Below, one piece after another: positions 46,134 to 58,188 of a stretch of DNA of 64,000 nucleotides. The number at the start of each line of letters is the position of its first letter. The stretch's first letter is position 1. Source of the stretch: Taxillus chinensis (taxonomy: Eukaryota > Streptophyta > Magnoliopsida > Santalales > Loranthaceae); NCBI GenBank assembly GCA_023512835.1, contig CM042087.1, positions 3,382,021-3,446,020 of the forward strand, given 5' to 3'. The translations under genes and the position numbers were made by a program. The notes beneath the pieces are model-generated. The model did no database searches. It had not been told where the DNA came from and was given only the letters and a program-made list of their open reading frames with translations.

Positions 46134-47894
46134 TGTCACGCCCCGGATTTTCGACTCGGGGAAACCGGTACGTGACTCCCCATTCACCCACACGGAGTGC
46201 AACGGGGTTGGATTACTAGATGCCACACAAACAAGACTAACAATTACAATAAATCAAACAAGCCACATCTTTATTTAATTTCAAACATTTAAAGTTCACA
46301 AACCAACCATGTTCCTTACTATAATTCAATTCCCTTAGTACATTTCCCCCCTTGGGGTTACATAAATTAAGAAATTACATCACTGAAGTGAACAATAAAA
46401 TGAAGATGGTCTTCCACCTTGGTGTATCCACCTAACGCCTATGAGTCCCTGGAAAACAAGCAAACACAGTAGGAGGGGTGAGCAACCACAACTCAGTAGG
46501 GATCAAGTCTCCCCAACCCCTCCCATCCTCCTAGCGGCTACATGCATGTGCACAGGTGTAGTGACGTCGCAGTATTAAGAAAAATAAAGCATTCCATACA
46601 AGCGGGCGTAACCTCAGCCCCAGCCACACTAGCTAACAAACCACATTTCAAGCAAGTAATTCAACCGCCTCTTCAGGCCACTGATTTAACCGCCTCTCAG
46701 GCAAAGTAATTTAACCGCCTCTTCAGGCCACTAGTTTAACCGCCTCTCAGGCAAAGTAATTTAACCGCCTCTTCAGGCCAGATACCATAGTCATGCACAC
46801 AACATACACCACGGTCACTCAAGCATAAAACCAAACAGTTGGTGTGCACCCGTTCATAAGTGCACAAACCCAGCCGTTCAGGCAATAGAACAAACACCCA
46901 GCATGCATACATACACCAAAATCACAAGTCCAGCCACACAGGCATATTATCAAACATGTAATAGGCATATACACACAGCTATATTCACACAGGCATTTCA
47001 TCAAACATATAACATGCACTGACCAGCCAACAATAGAATCACACCAAAATGCCATTGAAGGCCAACATCCATATAGGAGATCACACCTATATGGATTCAT
47101 ATATACATAATAGTAGGTATAGACCGAATTCTACCTAAGAACCCTAGGACAGAGAGGGATTAGCAGAAACAGAACCCCAACCTCAAGTAAAATGCAACAA
47201 CACAGCATTATTCTGTTCCCACACCGAACACTGTCCACCTATGAGACACCAACCACCCACGCAAGATGCCCGGCAGCAACCAGGAGCTCTCCTTCCCTCT
47301 CTCTCTCTCTCTGTGACGGCTGGTGTAGCAACAAACCCTAAACCTAAAACAGAGAGGCTTCTCCCCCTTATATAGACAACACAACATCAAAACGACGTAG
47401 TTTTGATTAAGTGAATCCCAGCATCAAAACGACATAGTTTTGATGGAACAAGCTATGCCTGCACGCCAATTTGAACGCCAATTCCCCAATTGGCGTGCAG
47501 CTCCAAATGCACTCAAACTTTACCCCAAGCCTTCTTGCATCATGTAAAAGACATCCATGCAAAAATAACCTTGCACGCCAAATGGGTCCAATTCGCGTGC
47601 ACGTCCTTTTGGCCTGAAACTTCTATGGTAGATAGAAGACATCATTCTAAGAATCTTTTGCTCTGCATGCCAATTCATCTGAGGCCATCTACTAGGTCAA
47701 AATAAATCTCCAAAACCTGACAAAACAGCCTAAAAACGCCTGTATATGCATAGCATCTTCCTAGGGCATAAATACACGTTATCACTTGTCACATGCACCT
47801 CCCAAAAGTCCCTCTTGGGCTTATCTCTTACCTCAAACTTGTGCACCAACATCCAAGGTGTTTGTGGTTAACTTCTTACACACGGGTCATTACA
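46134..47894 (-). repeat. 5' LTR of minus-strand Tekay
   Basis: 1761 bp. ACGT palindromes at 47386-47407 and 47423-47444. Compared with 38857-40684 it lacks about 107 bp at 47456 (joined through a shared TAT) and has at least one extra copy of the inverted GCCTGAGAGGCGGTTAAA unit near 46680-46775. Confidence 0.92.
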
Positions 47895-48760
47895 AAGAAC
47901 GTCTCTCTCTATCCTCTGTCTGCGTCTCAGCCTCCAAGAGTTGATGCGTTGCTGCCTCCAAGATCCCTCCTCTTATAAGGCTGCAGGTATTGTATAAAGT
48001 GTGCCCCAATGCCAGCTATTGTCGCTACCAAAACGACATAGTTTTGGTAAGTGACATCCATTTTTCTTTGTAACCTTAATAGCACTCAAAGCAAGCAGAA
48101 TTTGGACAAGGGTCTTTAGGGAAAAGTCATCACCATAACAAAACAAAGGCCACTGTGCAAAAATATGGCTGCACGTGATAATGCACGTGACAATGGCCAT
48201 ATTACGTGCACCTCCAAATGCTCTGAAACGTTTATGAGAGGTAGATAGCATTATTTGGAGCGACTTTTGTTTTGCACATGATATCATATGAAGCCTCCTA
48301 CTAGGTCAAAAAAATCAAATCCCAATATCACGTGTAAAATATTCTGTTGTCCTTTTGCTCTGAAAGTTTTATGGGAAGTAGAGGGCATCATTTGGAGAAA
48401 CTTTTCCTTCTGCACGTGATATTGTTAAGGCCATCTTCATGGTCCAAAAAATCAAAACGTGCTTGCTCAGCACTGATAGTGTGAAGAGATCTCTTGCAGC
48501 CTTGTTGATTGTCGCCTTCAAAATGCCTCCTTTTGAGCTCATAAGTTGCCACAAGCTCCCTCTTAAGGAGATAGAGAAGTCTAGTTGATGACTAGAGAAT
48601 AAATCATCCAAAAACCTACCCAAAATAGCTCAAAAACACATATATAGCACAAGTAGTGTCTTTCTAGGGGTTAGAGCAAATATATATGAAATATGGTACT
48701 AAACATGCTCTTAAACACCCTAAATAGGCTATAAAATAATGGCATAAATGCATGTTATCA
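47895..48760 (-). repeat. Athila 2 5' LTR, right part
   Basis: Resumes the LTR after the Tekay insertion, with palindrome ACCAAAACGACATAG-type at 48027-48048, ending CATGTTATCA at 48760. The Tekay gag frame resumes at the second GAGGT (48761-48765). Confidence 0.9.
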
Positions 48761-49745
48761 GAGGTGCGCCGTGAGATGGTGGCACAATAGGTGGTGCCAC
48801 CACCACCACCACCAGTGGGGGAGCTACCTCGTGAGCGTGAGAGTTCGTTGGGTGGCGTACCAATGCACCGTGCAGAGGATTGTTGTAACGAGGTTCCGAA
48901 AGGAACAACCTCCAAGGTTCAAGGGAGAAGGTGATCCCGTGGTAGCTGAGCGTTGGCTGAGGCAGATCGAGCATGTATTTTCCTTTCTCCTACCCCGGGA
49001 GGAGGATAAGGTGAGGCTGGCCATTCCGCAGCTGGAGGGGAATGCTTTGGAGTGGTGGCTGAGTGTCACAGGGAGCTGTGCAGTGCAGTTTATGCTTTGG
49101 GAGGACTTATTGCAGCTCTTCCATGATGAGTTCTTCTCGGAGTCTTTGAGGTGGAAGAAGAGAGAGGAGTTTGGCAGCCTGAAACAAGGATCAAAGACGG
49201 TGCCTGAGTACGAGCGCGAATTTTGGAGCTTGAGTAGATTTGCTCCAGAGACAGTGGCTAGGGAGGACCTGAAGGCTCATAAGTTCACCTTCATAAGTTC
49301 ACCTTGGGTCTCAGGCCAGCCCTTAGGCAGAGGGTGGCAATTCTGTGTTTGAGAACCTATGCTGAGGTTGTGGAGATAGCTCCTATAGCTAAGAGGGAGT
49401 TAGATGATGGGAGGCAAGCCCATTAGGGTCGCCCGTTGCAAGGTGGATCAGAATGCGATTTACGGTCCAAGAGGCCCAAGACTGAAGAAAAAGAAAGTAG
49501 CTCTTTCCGCAATAGGGGTCAATCATCAGTAAATCTAGGGAGGTTCACCTTGGGCGGCAGTAGGTAGGGAGGCTCAGCGGGAGGTCTCCCCAGCGGTTGT
49601 CTATGTTGTGGGGAGCAGGGTCACTTCAAGGGGGAGTGTCCCAAGAAGGACTAGTGGTGCAACAACTGTGGATGAGAGGGCCATTTGCACCGGGTTTCTA
49701 GGAGTGGCAACAAGGGAGCAAGAGGTGTGGCATCCAGCATGAGGA
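48761..49745 (+). pseudogene. Outer Tekay gag, continuation
   Basis: Picks up the gag frame cut at 14297 (EVRREMVAQ), then a TAG at 48788-48790, a proline run and a frameshift. 48771-49352 contains the capsid domain (FRKEQPPRFKGEGDPVVAER, LPREEDKVRLAIPQLEGNA, DEFFSESLRWKKREEFGSL). The zinc knuckle near 49605-49700 is recognisable but has two stops (TGG to TAG and CGA to TGA, judged against the minus-strand copy). A short duplicated word (AAGTTCACCTTCATAAGTTC) at 49280-49305 makes a local frameshift. Confidence 0.88.
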
Positions 49746-50209
49746 GTGATGCTAACTTTCGTGCACCAACTGAGGGACCAGCTCGTTAGTGGCACGGGCC
49801 AAGGGAGGGTGTTTGCGCTGAATGCAACAACCCAGGAGGAGGCTGAGCTACCACCTCCACCAGCGGAGGGTGGGATAGGACCATCGGTGGTTAGAGGTAC
49901 CCTCTTGATCTCTCGTACGCTTGTTTCTGCACTTTTTGATACGGGTGCATCTTGTTCGTTTGTCGCTGAACTTCTGATCGAGGGATTGGGGTTAGCATGT
50001 GTTGAGGTAGAGAGACCCGTAGCAGTGGAGTCTCCGGTGGGAGGTGTGATTGAGGTGCGGCGTGTTTGTCGTGACTGCTTGCTAACGATAGGGGATATCG
50101 AGCTTAGTTTTGATTTGCGTGTGATACCCTTGCGTACGTTTGAACTGATCTTGGGTATGGATTGGATTATCGCTTTCCAGGCCAAGATAGATTGTTATCG
50201 GCGGCGTGT
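49746..50209 (+). pseudogene. Outer Tekay aspartic protease
   Basis: Gag tail, then protease with the active-site motif ALFDTGASCSFVAEL and the second conserved ILGMDWI motif. It is open throughout until the Athila solo LTR at 50210. The frame resumes at 51717 (YRRRV / SFVTPAG). Confidence 0.9.
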
Positions 50210-51716
50210 TGACAAACAGGTATTTCGTGAGCGAAACCCAAGTGATGGTTAAGCTACTGTTGTTTAAATCCCTTCTCAAAATATTAATTCCCTTAACTAA
50301 TGCTAAATAGAATAGCGACAAGAAAGGGGTCGATCCCATAGAGATTACCAAGTTATCTAGCTTTAACTCAAATCACCAAATTAATCTTGCTTAAATCAAT
50401 GTCTTGGCAAACAAAATTGTGTTTTAAAATTACTTTACTGAAAACAGAATTGCAATTGAAATAACTAAAAATGTTGGATTTAGAATCAAGGATTAAGGCA
50501 TCTAGGGTCACAATTTCACCTCCCTATATTATCTCTACTGGTTCATGGTATTAGGGTTGTCTGATTGAAAACATGCTAAACATAAGCCAAGGATAACAAA
50601 TGGTCATTGAGGTCCTTTTAAGAGTTGTATGCCAAAATGGTCATCTAAACACACAAACATGCAAAGCCAATAAATCATACTTGCAAAAGGATATTGATCA
50701 CACCAATTACAAATAAGTTATGAATCTCAATCCACCCCAGACTAAGGCTAAGAATACCAAGGTGTACATCCAAAGATAGAAATTAAGAACAGATTAATAA
50801 AACATGCAAAACTCAATCATCCAAACCCAATATTCATAAACACAACAAAGCAACAAAGGGGCTACATTGCTCCCCTAGATTATAAGAACTACTCACGCAT
50901 GATTACAAGCAAAACCATAGCAGTAAAGCTAAACATCTTTTTCTAATCCACACGCGCAACAAGGCTTCAAATCCAGGCTCCAAAATCCGCAACGGGTGAC
51001 TGCGACAGCTGCGACGGCTGCTCTCCTAGGTCAAGGAGCAACCTCCAAGTCGTGAAGCCTCTCTCTCTCTCTCTAAAAACGTGTAGGGGGGGTCTAGGTT
51101 ACATAGCATGGGGCGTGGAGCCTTTATTTATAGAGGTTGGATGGGCCTTGAGGTGTGTACCCTAGCCCATCTATCAAAACGACGCAGTTTTGATAAGTGA
51201 CACTCCAAACTTTAAAATCTCTATCTTCCATCCACAATTTGGACATGGGCCTTCAGGAACAAATGATCAGCATGGAAAAATGATAGGATCGGTCCAAAAA
51301 TATCTTTGCATGTAAATTTGCACGTGATATGGTAAATTCACGTGCAGCTCTAAATCAGCTCAAACTTCTCCCCAAGTTTCCTTGCATCCTGTAGAGGCCT
51401 GAGAAGCAAAAATATGCTTGCACGCGAAATGGGTGAATTCACGTGCAGCTCCAAATGCTCTGAAATTTCTGTGGTAGGTAGAGGACATCATTCTAAGCAA
51501 CTTTTGTTCTTGCACGCCAATTGTTTGAGGCCATCTACTATATCAAAAGTGAGCTCCAAAATCTTCCAAAACAGCTTAAAAACGCATGTATTTGCAAATA
51601 GCATCTTCCTAGGGGTTAGAGCAAATATATATGATATATGAAGCAATAAGGCTCTAATCATGCTCTTAAACATCCTAAATAAACACTAGAATAACGGCAT
51701 AAAATGCATGTTATCA
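50210..51716 (-). mobile_element. Solo Athila LTR, 1507 bp
   Basis: TGACAAACAGG...CATGTTATCA with perfect TSD CGTGT (50205-50209, 51717-51721). Same family as the 5' LTR of Athila 1. It keeps the ACGT palindrome (51173-51194), TATA (TTTATTTATAG, about 51123-51133) and CACGTGATA/CACGTGCAG blocks (51310-51450). Created by LTR-LTR recombination that removed the interior. Confidence 0.92.
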
Positions 51717-53003
51717 CGTGTATCCTTCGTGACACCTGCAGGGACCTCTTGCACCCTACAGGGAGAGTGGGACTGTGAAGCTAGTCGAGCTGGGCCAGTG
51801 TTGGACCAGTGGGGTGCCATTACCCATAGGTTGGTAGCCCTAACTGAGGAAGGGAAGTGGAAAAGAGAGTGTGGCCAGCCGTTGTTGACCAATTTCAGGA
51901 TGTCTTTCCTGACCAGTTAAGGAGTTTACCTCCTAAGAGGAGTGTGGAGTTCACCATTGACTTGGTACCAGGGACTGGCCCAATCTCCCAAGTGGCATAT
52001 CGTATGGGGCCATCAGAGTTAAGGGAGCTTCAGAAGCAAATAGAGGAGTTAGTGGACCAGGGGTATATCAGGCCAAGTACCTCACCCTGTGGAGCTCTGG
52101 TGCTCTTTGCAAAGAAGGCAGATGGCACGCTTTGCCTCTGCATTGACTATAGGAAGTTGAATTCGGTGACCATGAAGAACAAGTATTCGTTGCCTCGGAT
52201 AAATGACCTGTTCGACTAGTTGAGTAGGGCCCGGTGGTTTTCCAAGATAGATCTGCGGTCGGGGTATCACCAGTTGAGGGTTAGAGAAGAGGATATCCCC
52301 AAGACTGCTTTTCAGTGTCTGTACGGGCACTATGAGTGGGTAGTGATGCCTTTTGGGCTCACTAATGCTCCAACAGTATTCATGCATTTGATGAACCAAG
52401 TCTTTGTTCCATACTTGGATTCTTTCATGGTGGTGTTTATTGACGACATCTTGGTGTATTCCAAGACGGAGAGGGAGCATGTGGAACATTTGGCAACGGT
52501 GTTGCAATCCTTGAGGGACCAGTAGTTGTTTGCTAAGTTTAGCAAATGCGAGTTTTGGATGCAGGACGTTCATTTTCTTGGCCATGTAGTGTCAGCCGAG
52601 GGAGTTAGAGTGGACCCAGCTAAGATTAAGGTTGTGGCATCGTGGGAGAGGCCAACCAACGTGTTTGAGATTCGTAGTTTTCTTGGTTTGGCGGGGTATT
52701 ATCATCAATTTGTGGAGGGATTCTCTCGTTTGGCAGCTCCTATGACAGCGTTGATTTGGAAGGGAGTGAAGTTTGAGTGGACTAACAAGTGTCAGCAGGC
52801 ATTTGAGGCTCTCAAAACCCATTTGACCACTGCATCTGTGTTGAGATTACCCAAGGAGGATATCCCATATGAAGTGTATTGTGATGCGTCCAGGGTTGCT
52901 TTGGGGTGTGTGCTTATGCAGGAGCATAGTGTGGTAGCTTATGGGTCGAGGCAGCTGAAACCTCATAAGTAGAATTACCTTACTCATGATCTTGAGTTGG
53001 CGG
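51717..53003 (+). pseudogene. Outer Tekay reverse transcriptase
   Basis: 51857-52219 holds the RT N-terminus ([37 protein letters not shown]), 52220-52525 the palm ([27 protein letters not shown]) and 52526-52972 the thumb and RNase H start ([34 protein letters not shown]). TAG stops end the second and third frames (52523-52525, 52970-52972). The frame is cut at the GGCGG target site by the next insertion. Confidence 0.9.
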
Positions 53004-53454
53004 TGTCATCACTGGTTTTCGTCCGGGCCCGTTTGGGGTGAGCTCAAACTAAACCAATGTTGAGAAAATTTAGAGTCGCTACCAACTGTTTTTGGAGTAC
53101 AGTTGGATACCCTCTGCTTTGAGTTGTTTTATGTGTGTGGTCTGCATTATCAGAGAAGGGTTCGGGAGTTGGTTACGTGTAGGGAAGGATTAGCACCCCT
53201 ACAGCGCCCTTTCGGTATCTAATTTAGGAGGAGGACGTTTTTTTATTTTATTTGTACTGCCATGACTGGGTTAAGTTTCCTAAAAAGTTTATGATTTTTA
53301 TTTAGCTAAGTTATTTATTGAAGTCATGGTGAAAATGGATTTACCCTAAATTTCTAAAGGGAACCTTAGAAGTTTTGGGTTTTTGTTTGAAGTGGAGAAT
53401 GAGATCCTATAGGTTGGTTTTGGGTTTTTGGTTTTACTTTAGGAAATTGAAGCC

Positions 53455-53695
53455 CTAAAAAATGGTTTTTTTTCCCTCTTCTTTTTTTTTTTTTGGCTTT
53501 TTGGGTTAGAAAACATACATTTTTTGTTTTTTTCTTTTTTGTGCTTTGTAAAAAACATTTTGTTTTGGTTTTGCTTTTTTGTCCCTTTTTTTTTTGTTTT
53601 TTTTTGGTTTGAAAACATGAAAACATTTTTTGTTTGTTTATGTTTTTTTTTGTTTTTGGAAACCTTTCTTTCTTTTTTTTTTTTTTTTTGCAAAG
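53455..53695. repeat. T-rich tract
   Basis: Long T runs broken by G and C. On the other strand it yields Lys-rich ORFs that are not genes. Confidence 0.9.
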
Positions 53696-55079
53696 CCGAA
53701 ATCTTAAATCAAAGTCATGAACATATGCATTAAAATAAAAAACGTGGAGTGTGTGATTATGACATCCACAAAAGAAAAATAAAAGCACTCTCTTTTTTCT
53801 TTTTCCTTTTTTTCATCTTCTCCCTTTTGATACCTCTCTTTTGCTTCTCTTTTTACTATACTTTAATAGTTACAACATACAACACGGGAAGAAATACAGG
53901 GAAAATACAGTAAAAATACTAAAAACAATTACATCAAATATAGATAAGCTAAAAACGAAAACCAGAAAAATGCTCAAAACAATTACATCAAATATAAATA
54001 CAAATAAGCTAAAAAAACAAATAAAGAAACAGATGCAAAGTGAACTGACTTTGGCTTTGGATTGGGACTCCAGCAGTGATATCGTTGGCGGGAGGAGGAA
54101 ACTTCCAAAGACTGGTTGGTTGGACTTGGGCCGGAGATTGAACACCGCTGGTTGGAGCTGCAAAATCTGTGTCTCTCTTTTTGGTTTTTTGTTTTTTTTA
54201 TTTGATTTTTCTTTTGTTTTGATTTTCTGATTTTGGTATTGTTGTTGAAAAGAAGAGAAAACAGAACTGGGGGAATGAAAATGTGTTTCAGAATTTCTGG
54301 GTTTGAAATGGGGGAGAGTGTATTATCACTGCGAAAAGGAATTAATATTTTATCTCTCTGCTGGGGATAAAATTTCACACGTTTCAGAATTTCTGATAAC
54401 GCAAACCAGTGCAAATAATATGTATGAATGTTAGCAAAGTGAAGAGAGAAGTGAGGAGAAAAGGAAAGAAAAAGAATTCGGATTGTATGTTTTTTTTTTT
54501 TGGAAGGCAGGAGTTGGGCGAATTTGAGATGGAATGGCAGCAAATCTGGGCGTTCTTCTTTCTTTTTTCTTTTTTTCTCTTTTCTGCAGAACGTCCTCTT
54601 TTTCTGGGAGTGATCTCTGTTTTTTGTTTTGGGGCTGAACTCTTTTTTTCCTCTCTGCCAAACCTCTTCCTTTTCTGTCTCTTTTTTTTCGCCGAACTCT
54701 CTGTTTTTTCTTTTTTCTCTCTCCGTTTGCGCTGGGATGAGGCTGGGGTGTAATAATGGTAGCAGATTTTTTTCAATGATGATGGGTCTCTGCTGCGTAA
54801 GGACAGAAGACTGTATTTTAAAGGGCTGGCAGCAATTTGGCTGGATTGTAATTAATTGCAGCATTAAATGCTGTATTATTGATGCAGTATTTTATTTTGA
54901 GATTCTGCCGTTTATTGGAGGGAACAACGACTTGTGCAGCGTGATTGTCCTTTTTTAATGTTTTCGTTTAGCACTTGTGACCGACAGGTATTCAAAAATG
55001 ATTCTTTGTCAGATGGCCAGCGCATAAAACGGGTCTCGTGAATAGCCAGCGAGAAAAGCCAGACAACGAAAGTCAGACG

Positions 55080-55600
55080 TTAAAGGGTCAATATGTTGGC
55101 AGGGTCGAAGTGTCGGCAGGGTCGAAGCTTTGGTGGGTCAAAATTTTGGTGGGTCGAAAGTCAACGGTCAACGGGTCGAAGTGTCGGCAGGTTGAAGGTC
55201 AATTGTAATCGAGTCGAAGGCCTAAAGGCATCGTAGGTCAAGGGTCGAAGGTTCGCAGGTCAAGGCGTCGCAGGTCAAGGCGTCGTAAGTCGCGTGTCGA
55301 AGGCGTCGCAGGTCAAGGCATTGTAAGTTCCGAGGCTTCGCATCTTCATGGGGTTCGAAAGTCCGAAGGGGCGAGTCGTAGGTCGGAGTGTCGGCAGGTC
55401 GGAGGTTTACAGGCTTCGATGGTCAGGGGTCGAAGGGCCGAAGGGGCGAGTCGTAGGTCGGAGTGTCGGCAGCGGGGCTTCGAGGCTTCGAGGCTTCGAG
55501 GCTTCGGGGCTTCGATGCTTCGGGGCTTCGAGGCTTCGACGCTTCGAAGGTCAATGGGTCGAAGTGTCGGCAGGTCAACGGTCAATGGTCAACCCCGAAG
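55080..55600. repeat. Degenerate TCGAAG array
   Basis: About 500 bp built from GGTCGAAG, GTCGGCAGG and GCTTCGAG words in irregular order, including a run of near-identical GCTTCGAGG units (55476-55550). A GTCGGCAGGTC-containing unit recurs at least five times. CG-dense compared with its AT-rich surroundings. Confidence 0.8.
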
Positions 55601-56098
55601 TTTTAATTACCTTCTTACCCTTCACCTAAAATGCAAAAATGGACAACTTTCCGGGGATTGTTTGGGAAGATCCGTATTCGCCTAAATTGACGCTTTGAAG
55701 AATTTCGCATGGTCACCTTTTCGGGCGATTTGACCAGGAGCATTGACCGTCTTTTGGCAAGTTTCGACTTTTTCCAACGAAAGTTGTTTTGGCCATAACT
55801 TCTTCATTTTAAGTCCGATTTGAGCTGGTCAAGTGCGTTAATCTCCAATTTTCATCCTCTATCACTTGGTGTTGGTTTTGAGGCACTTCAAGGACTTGTA
55901 GCAGAAGTCATTAATTTTGGACTCCCCCGTCCGTGTCAATTGTATCTATCTCGTGCAAATTGGGGCTAACATCAATTCCGAACCATTCCTTGGAAGTATG
56001 GGATCATTGTGGACTTGTTCAACAAGGTATATGGCATGGGCAGAAAGGTATATCAAATGAGGTTAGTATGTCCAACCCAGACAAAATGGGGTCCAACA

Positions 56099-57860
56099 GG
56101 CGGCTGTCATCTTTGCTTTGAAGAGTTGGTAGCATTATCTTTTGGGGGAGAAGTTTGTGGTGTTCTCAGATCACAAAAGCCTTCAGTACATCTTCACTCA
56201 GAAGGACTTGAATTTGAGGCAGAGGAGATGGGTAGAGTATTTGCAAACCTTTGATTTCACTCTTGCCTATACCACAGGCAAGGGCAATGTCGTGGCTGAC
56301 GCTTTGAGCAGGAAAGGGAAGGCTGAGGTGGCCGTTTGGGAGTGGAAGCTGATGGAGCAGTTGGCAATGTTGCAGCTACAGCCTGTTGTTCGTGATGGTG
56401 GGACAGCCCTGAGTCCTATGGTTGTTATGCCTGAGCTATACCAGCGCATCTGGGAGGGACAGTTGGGTGACATAGAGTGTGAGGTCCTCCGTGCCCGTAT
56501 TGCGGCTGGTGAGCTAACTCAGGATTGGACAGAGGTTCCTAATCATAAGTTATCTTTTTAGGGGTGGCTGGTAGTGGCTGCATCTCTTCGGGATGGGGTG
56601 ATGAGGGAGTTTCATCAGTCTAGAGTTGCTGTGCATCCAAGGGGTACAAAGATATACCACACAGTCCGAGGGCATTTTTGGTGGCCCGGGATGAAACGAG
56701 ATGTGGCTGCTTTTGTTTCGAGGTGCCTCACGTGTCAGCAGGTGAAGGCTGAGCATCAGCAGCCGACGGGCATGTTACAGCCGTTGCCAATAGCCGAATG
56801 GAAGTAGGACCACATAACAATGGACTTTGTGACTGGTCTTCCACCCACCACTGGGCGGAAGGATATGATATGGGTAATTGTGGACCGGCTGACCAAGTCG
56901 GCCCATTTTCTTGCTGTGTGAGAGCGGGATTCCATCGGAGCTTTGAGTCAGCTGTATTTGAACGAGATTGTGAGACTGCATGGAGTACCATCATCAATTG
57001 TGTCTGACCGGGATTCATGGTTCACTTCCAGATTTTGGGCAGGTTTGTAGGAGGCTATGGGGACAAAGCTTAACTTGAGTACAACCTTTCACCCTAAGAC
57101 TGATGGTCAGACTGAGAGGACGAATCAGACCATGGAGGACATGTTGAGGGCTTATGTGCTCGATTTTGTGGTTCGTGGGCCACTAACCTTCCTTTGGTGG
57201 AGTTTGCCTACAACAACAATTATCAGGCATCCATTGGGATGGCTCCTTTTGAGGCATTGTATGGGAGACCGTGCCGATCACCCTTGTGTTGGACCGAGGT
57301 AGGAGAGGCAGCTCTCTTGGGACCACAGTTGGTTCAAGAGGCTACCGAGAAGGTTAAGTTGATTCGTCAGTGGTTGTTATCAGCTCAGAGTCAGCAGAAA
57401 TCCTATGCGGATCAGTGGCGGCGACCTTTGGAGTTTTCCATGGGAGATCATGTGTTTCTCCATGTCGTGGTCATCGACGGTTTGGACGAGGTTCCAAGCT
57501 ATCTCCGCGATTCATTGGTCCTTTTGAGGTTATAGCTCGTGTGGGGCCAGTAGCTTACCGGTTAGCATTGCCATCGCGATTGAGTCGGGCGCACAATGTG
57601 TTCCACATGTCCCAGTTGCGGAAATATCATCCTGACCCCACCCATGTGATCGATTGAGGGACATTGGATATTGAGGATGACATATCTGTTGTTGAGGCCC
57701 CTATCCGTATACTCGATCGGCGGGAGAAACTTTTGCGTGGTCGTGCTATACCTTTGGTTCGCGTGTTGTAGCAGCACCGTGGCATTGAGAAGGAGACTTG
57801 AGAACGTGAATCTATGATGCGTGAGCAACACCCAGAGTTGTTCGAGGACGAACAATCTTA
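56099..57860 (+). pseudogene. Outer Tekay RNase H end, integrase and chromodomain
   Basis: 56142-56561 resumes RNase H ([29 protein letters not shown]). 56574-56807 is the integrase zinc domain (HPRGTKIYHTVRG, CLTCQQVKAEHQ). The core follows with a TAG at 56805-56807 (Trp in the minus-strand copy) and more stops; [13 protein letters not shown] lies in 57057-57302 and the C-terminal part in 57194-57535 and 57370-57657. The chromodomain (57690-57860) is recognisable by PIRILDRREKLLRGRAIPLV but has TGG-to-TAG and TGG-to-TGA stops. Confidence 0.9.
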
Positions 57861-58188
57861 AGGGTGGGGGGTGGCTGTTGGCCAAGGGACAGTGCTGTGT
57901 TTTTTTTTTCTTGTATTTGTTGTTTATGATTTGGTGTATATATTGAGACGTGTTTTGATATGTGTATTTGTGACATTCGGGTATGTGTTATATGCATTGT
58001 GATGCATGTGGTGATAGATTATGGTGGTGTTTTTGTTGAGTTTGCGGACGTATGTCCTGTTACATGCTGTATGCGATGTATGACCCATTTGGGTGTTGTG
58101 GCTTGCTGTTTTGCAAATGGGCCGCATGTGTTTGTTTTCCTTGCATGTTGTTTCTTTTTGAGGACGAAAAGTCTTAAGGGGGAGAGGA
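57861..58188 (+). other. Outer Tekay 3' spacer and polypurine tract
   Basis: No ORF. AAGGGGGAGAGGA at 58176-58188 touches the 3' LTR and matches the minus-strand copy. Confidence 0.85.

Larger units (their letters stand above)
38857..47894 (-). mobile_element. Complete Tekay/Del-type chromovirus, minus strand
   Basis: 9038 bp with LTRs 38857-40684 and 46134-47894, PPT, primer site and TSD AAGAA (38852-38856, 47895-47899). It is closely related to the outer Tekay element by LTR ends, gag and pol. It is structurally whole but its gag-pol frame is closed by several stops, mainly of the CAG-to-TAG and TGG-to-TGA kind. Confidence 0.93.
14298..48760 (-). mobile_element. Athila-type Ty3 retrotransposon (Athila 2), rearranged and heavily nested
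   Basis: On the minus strand: a 5' LTR (48760-47895 plus 38856-38012), an aberrant 151-bp Tekay gag duplicate (38011-37861), a truncated primer site, gag, a gap lacking the protease, pol, a long 3' spacer and the 3' LTR (16012-14298). TSD GAGGT is at 14293-14297 and 48761-48765. It contains Sirevirus 1, a truncated chromovirus and a complete Tekay copy. It is a different subfamily from Athila 1, judged by LTR sequence (ends TGATAACGTGC...GGTCA). Confidence 0.87.
53004..56098 (+). mobile_element. Solo LTR, probably Tat/Ogre-like, 3.1 kb
   Basis: Begins TGTCATCACTGG, ends GGGGTCCAACA, with perfect TSD GGCGG (52999-53003, 56099-56103). No second LTR, primer site or coding domain. The block near 53150-53215 (GGTTCGGGAGTTGGTTACG, AAGGATTAGCACCCCTAC) is the kind seen in long Tat/Ogre-group LTRs; this is recognition from memory. 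Orientation is taken from that block. ORFs in the T-rich and A-rich tracts (53450-53700, 54180-54740) are low-complexity artefacts. Confidence 0.7.

Noticed and set aside
53983..54864. 293-codon minus-strand ORF rich in Lys, Arg and Glu (and neighbours at 53366-53788, 54384-54776)
   Set aside because: Product of T-rich and CT-rich low complexity inside a solo LTR; no domain or conserved motif.
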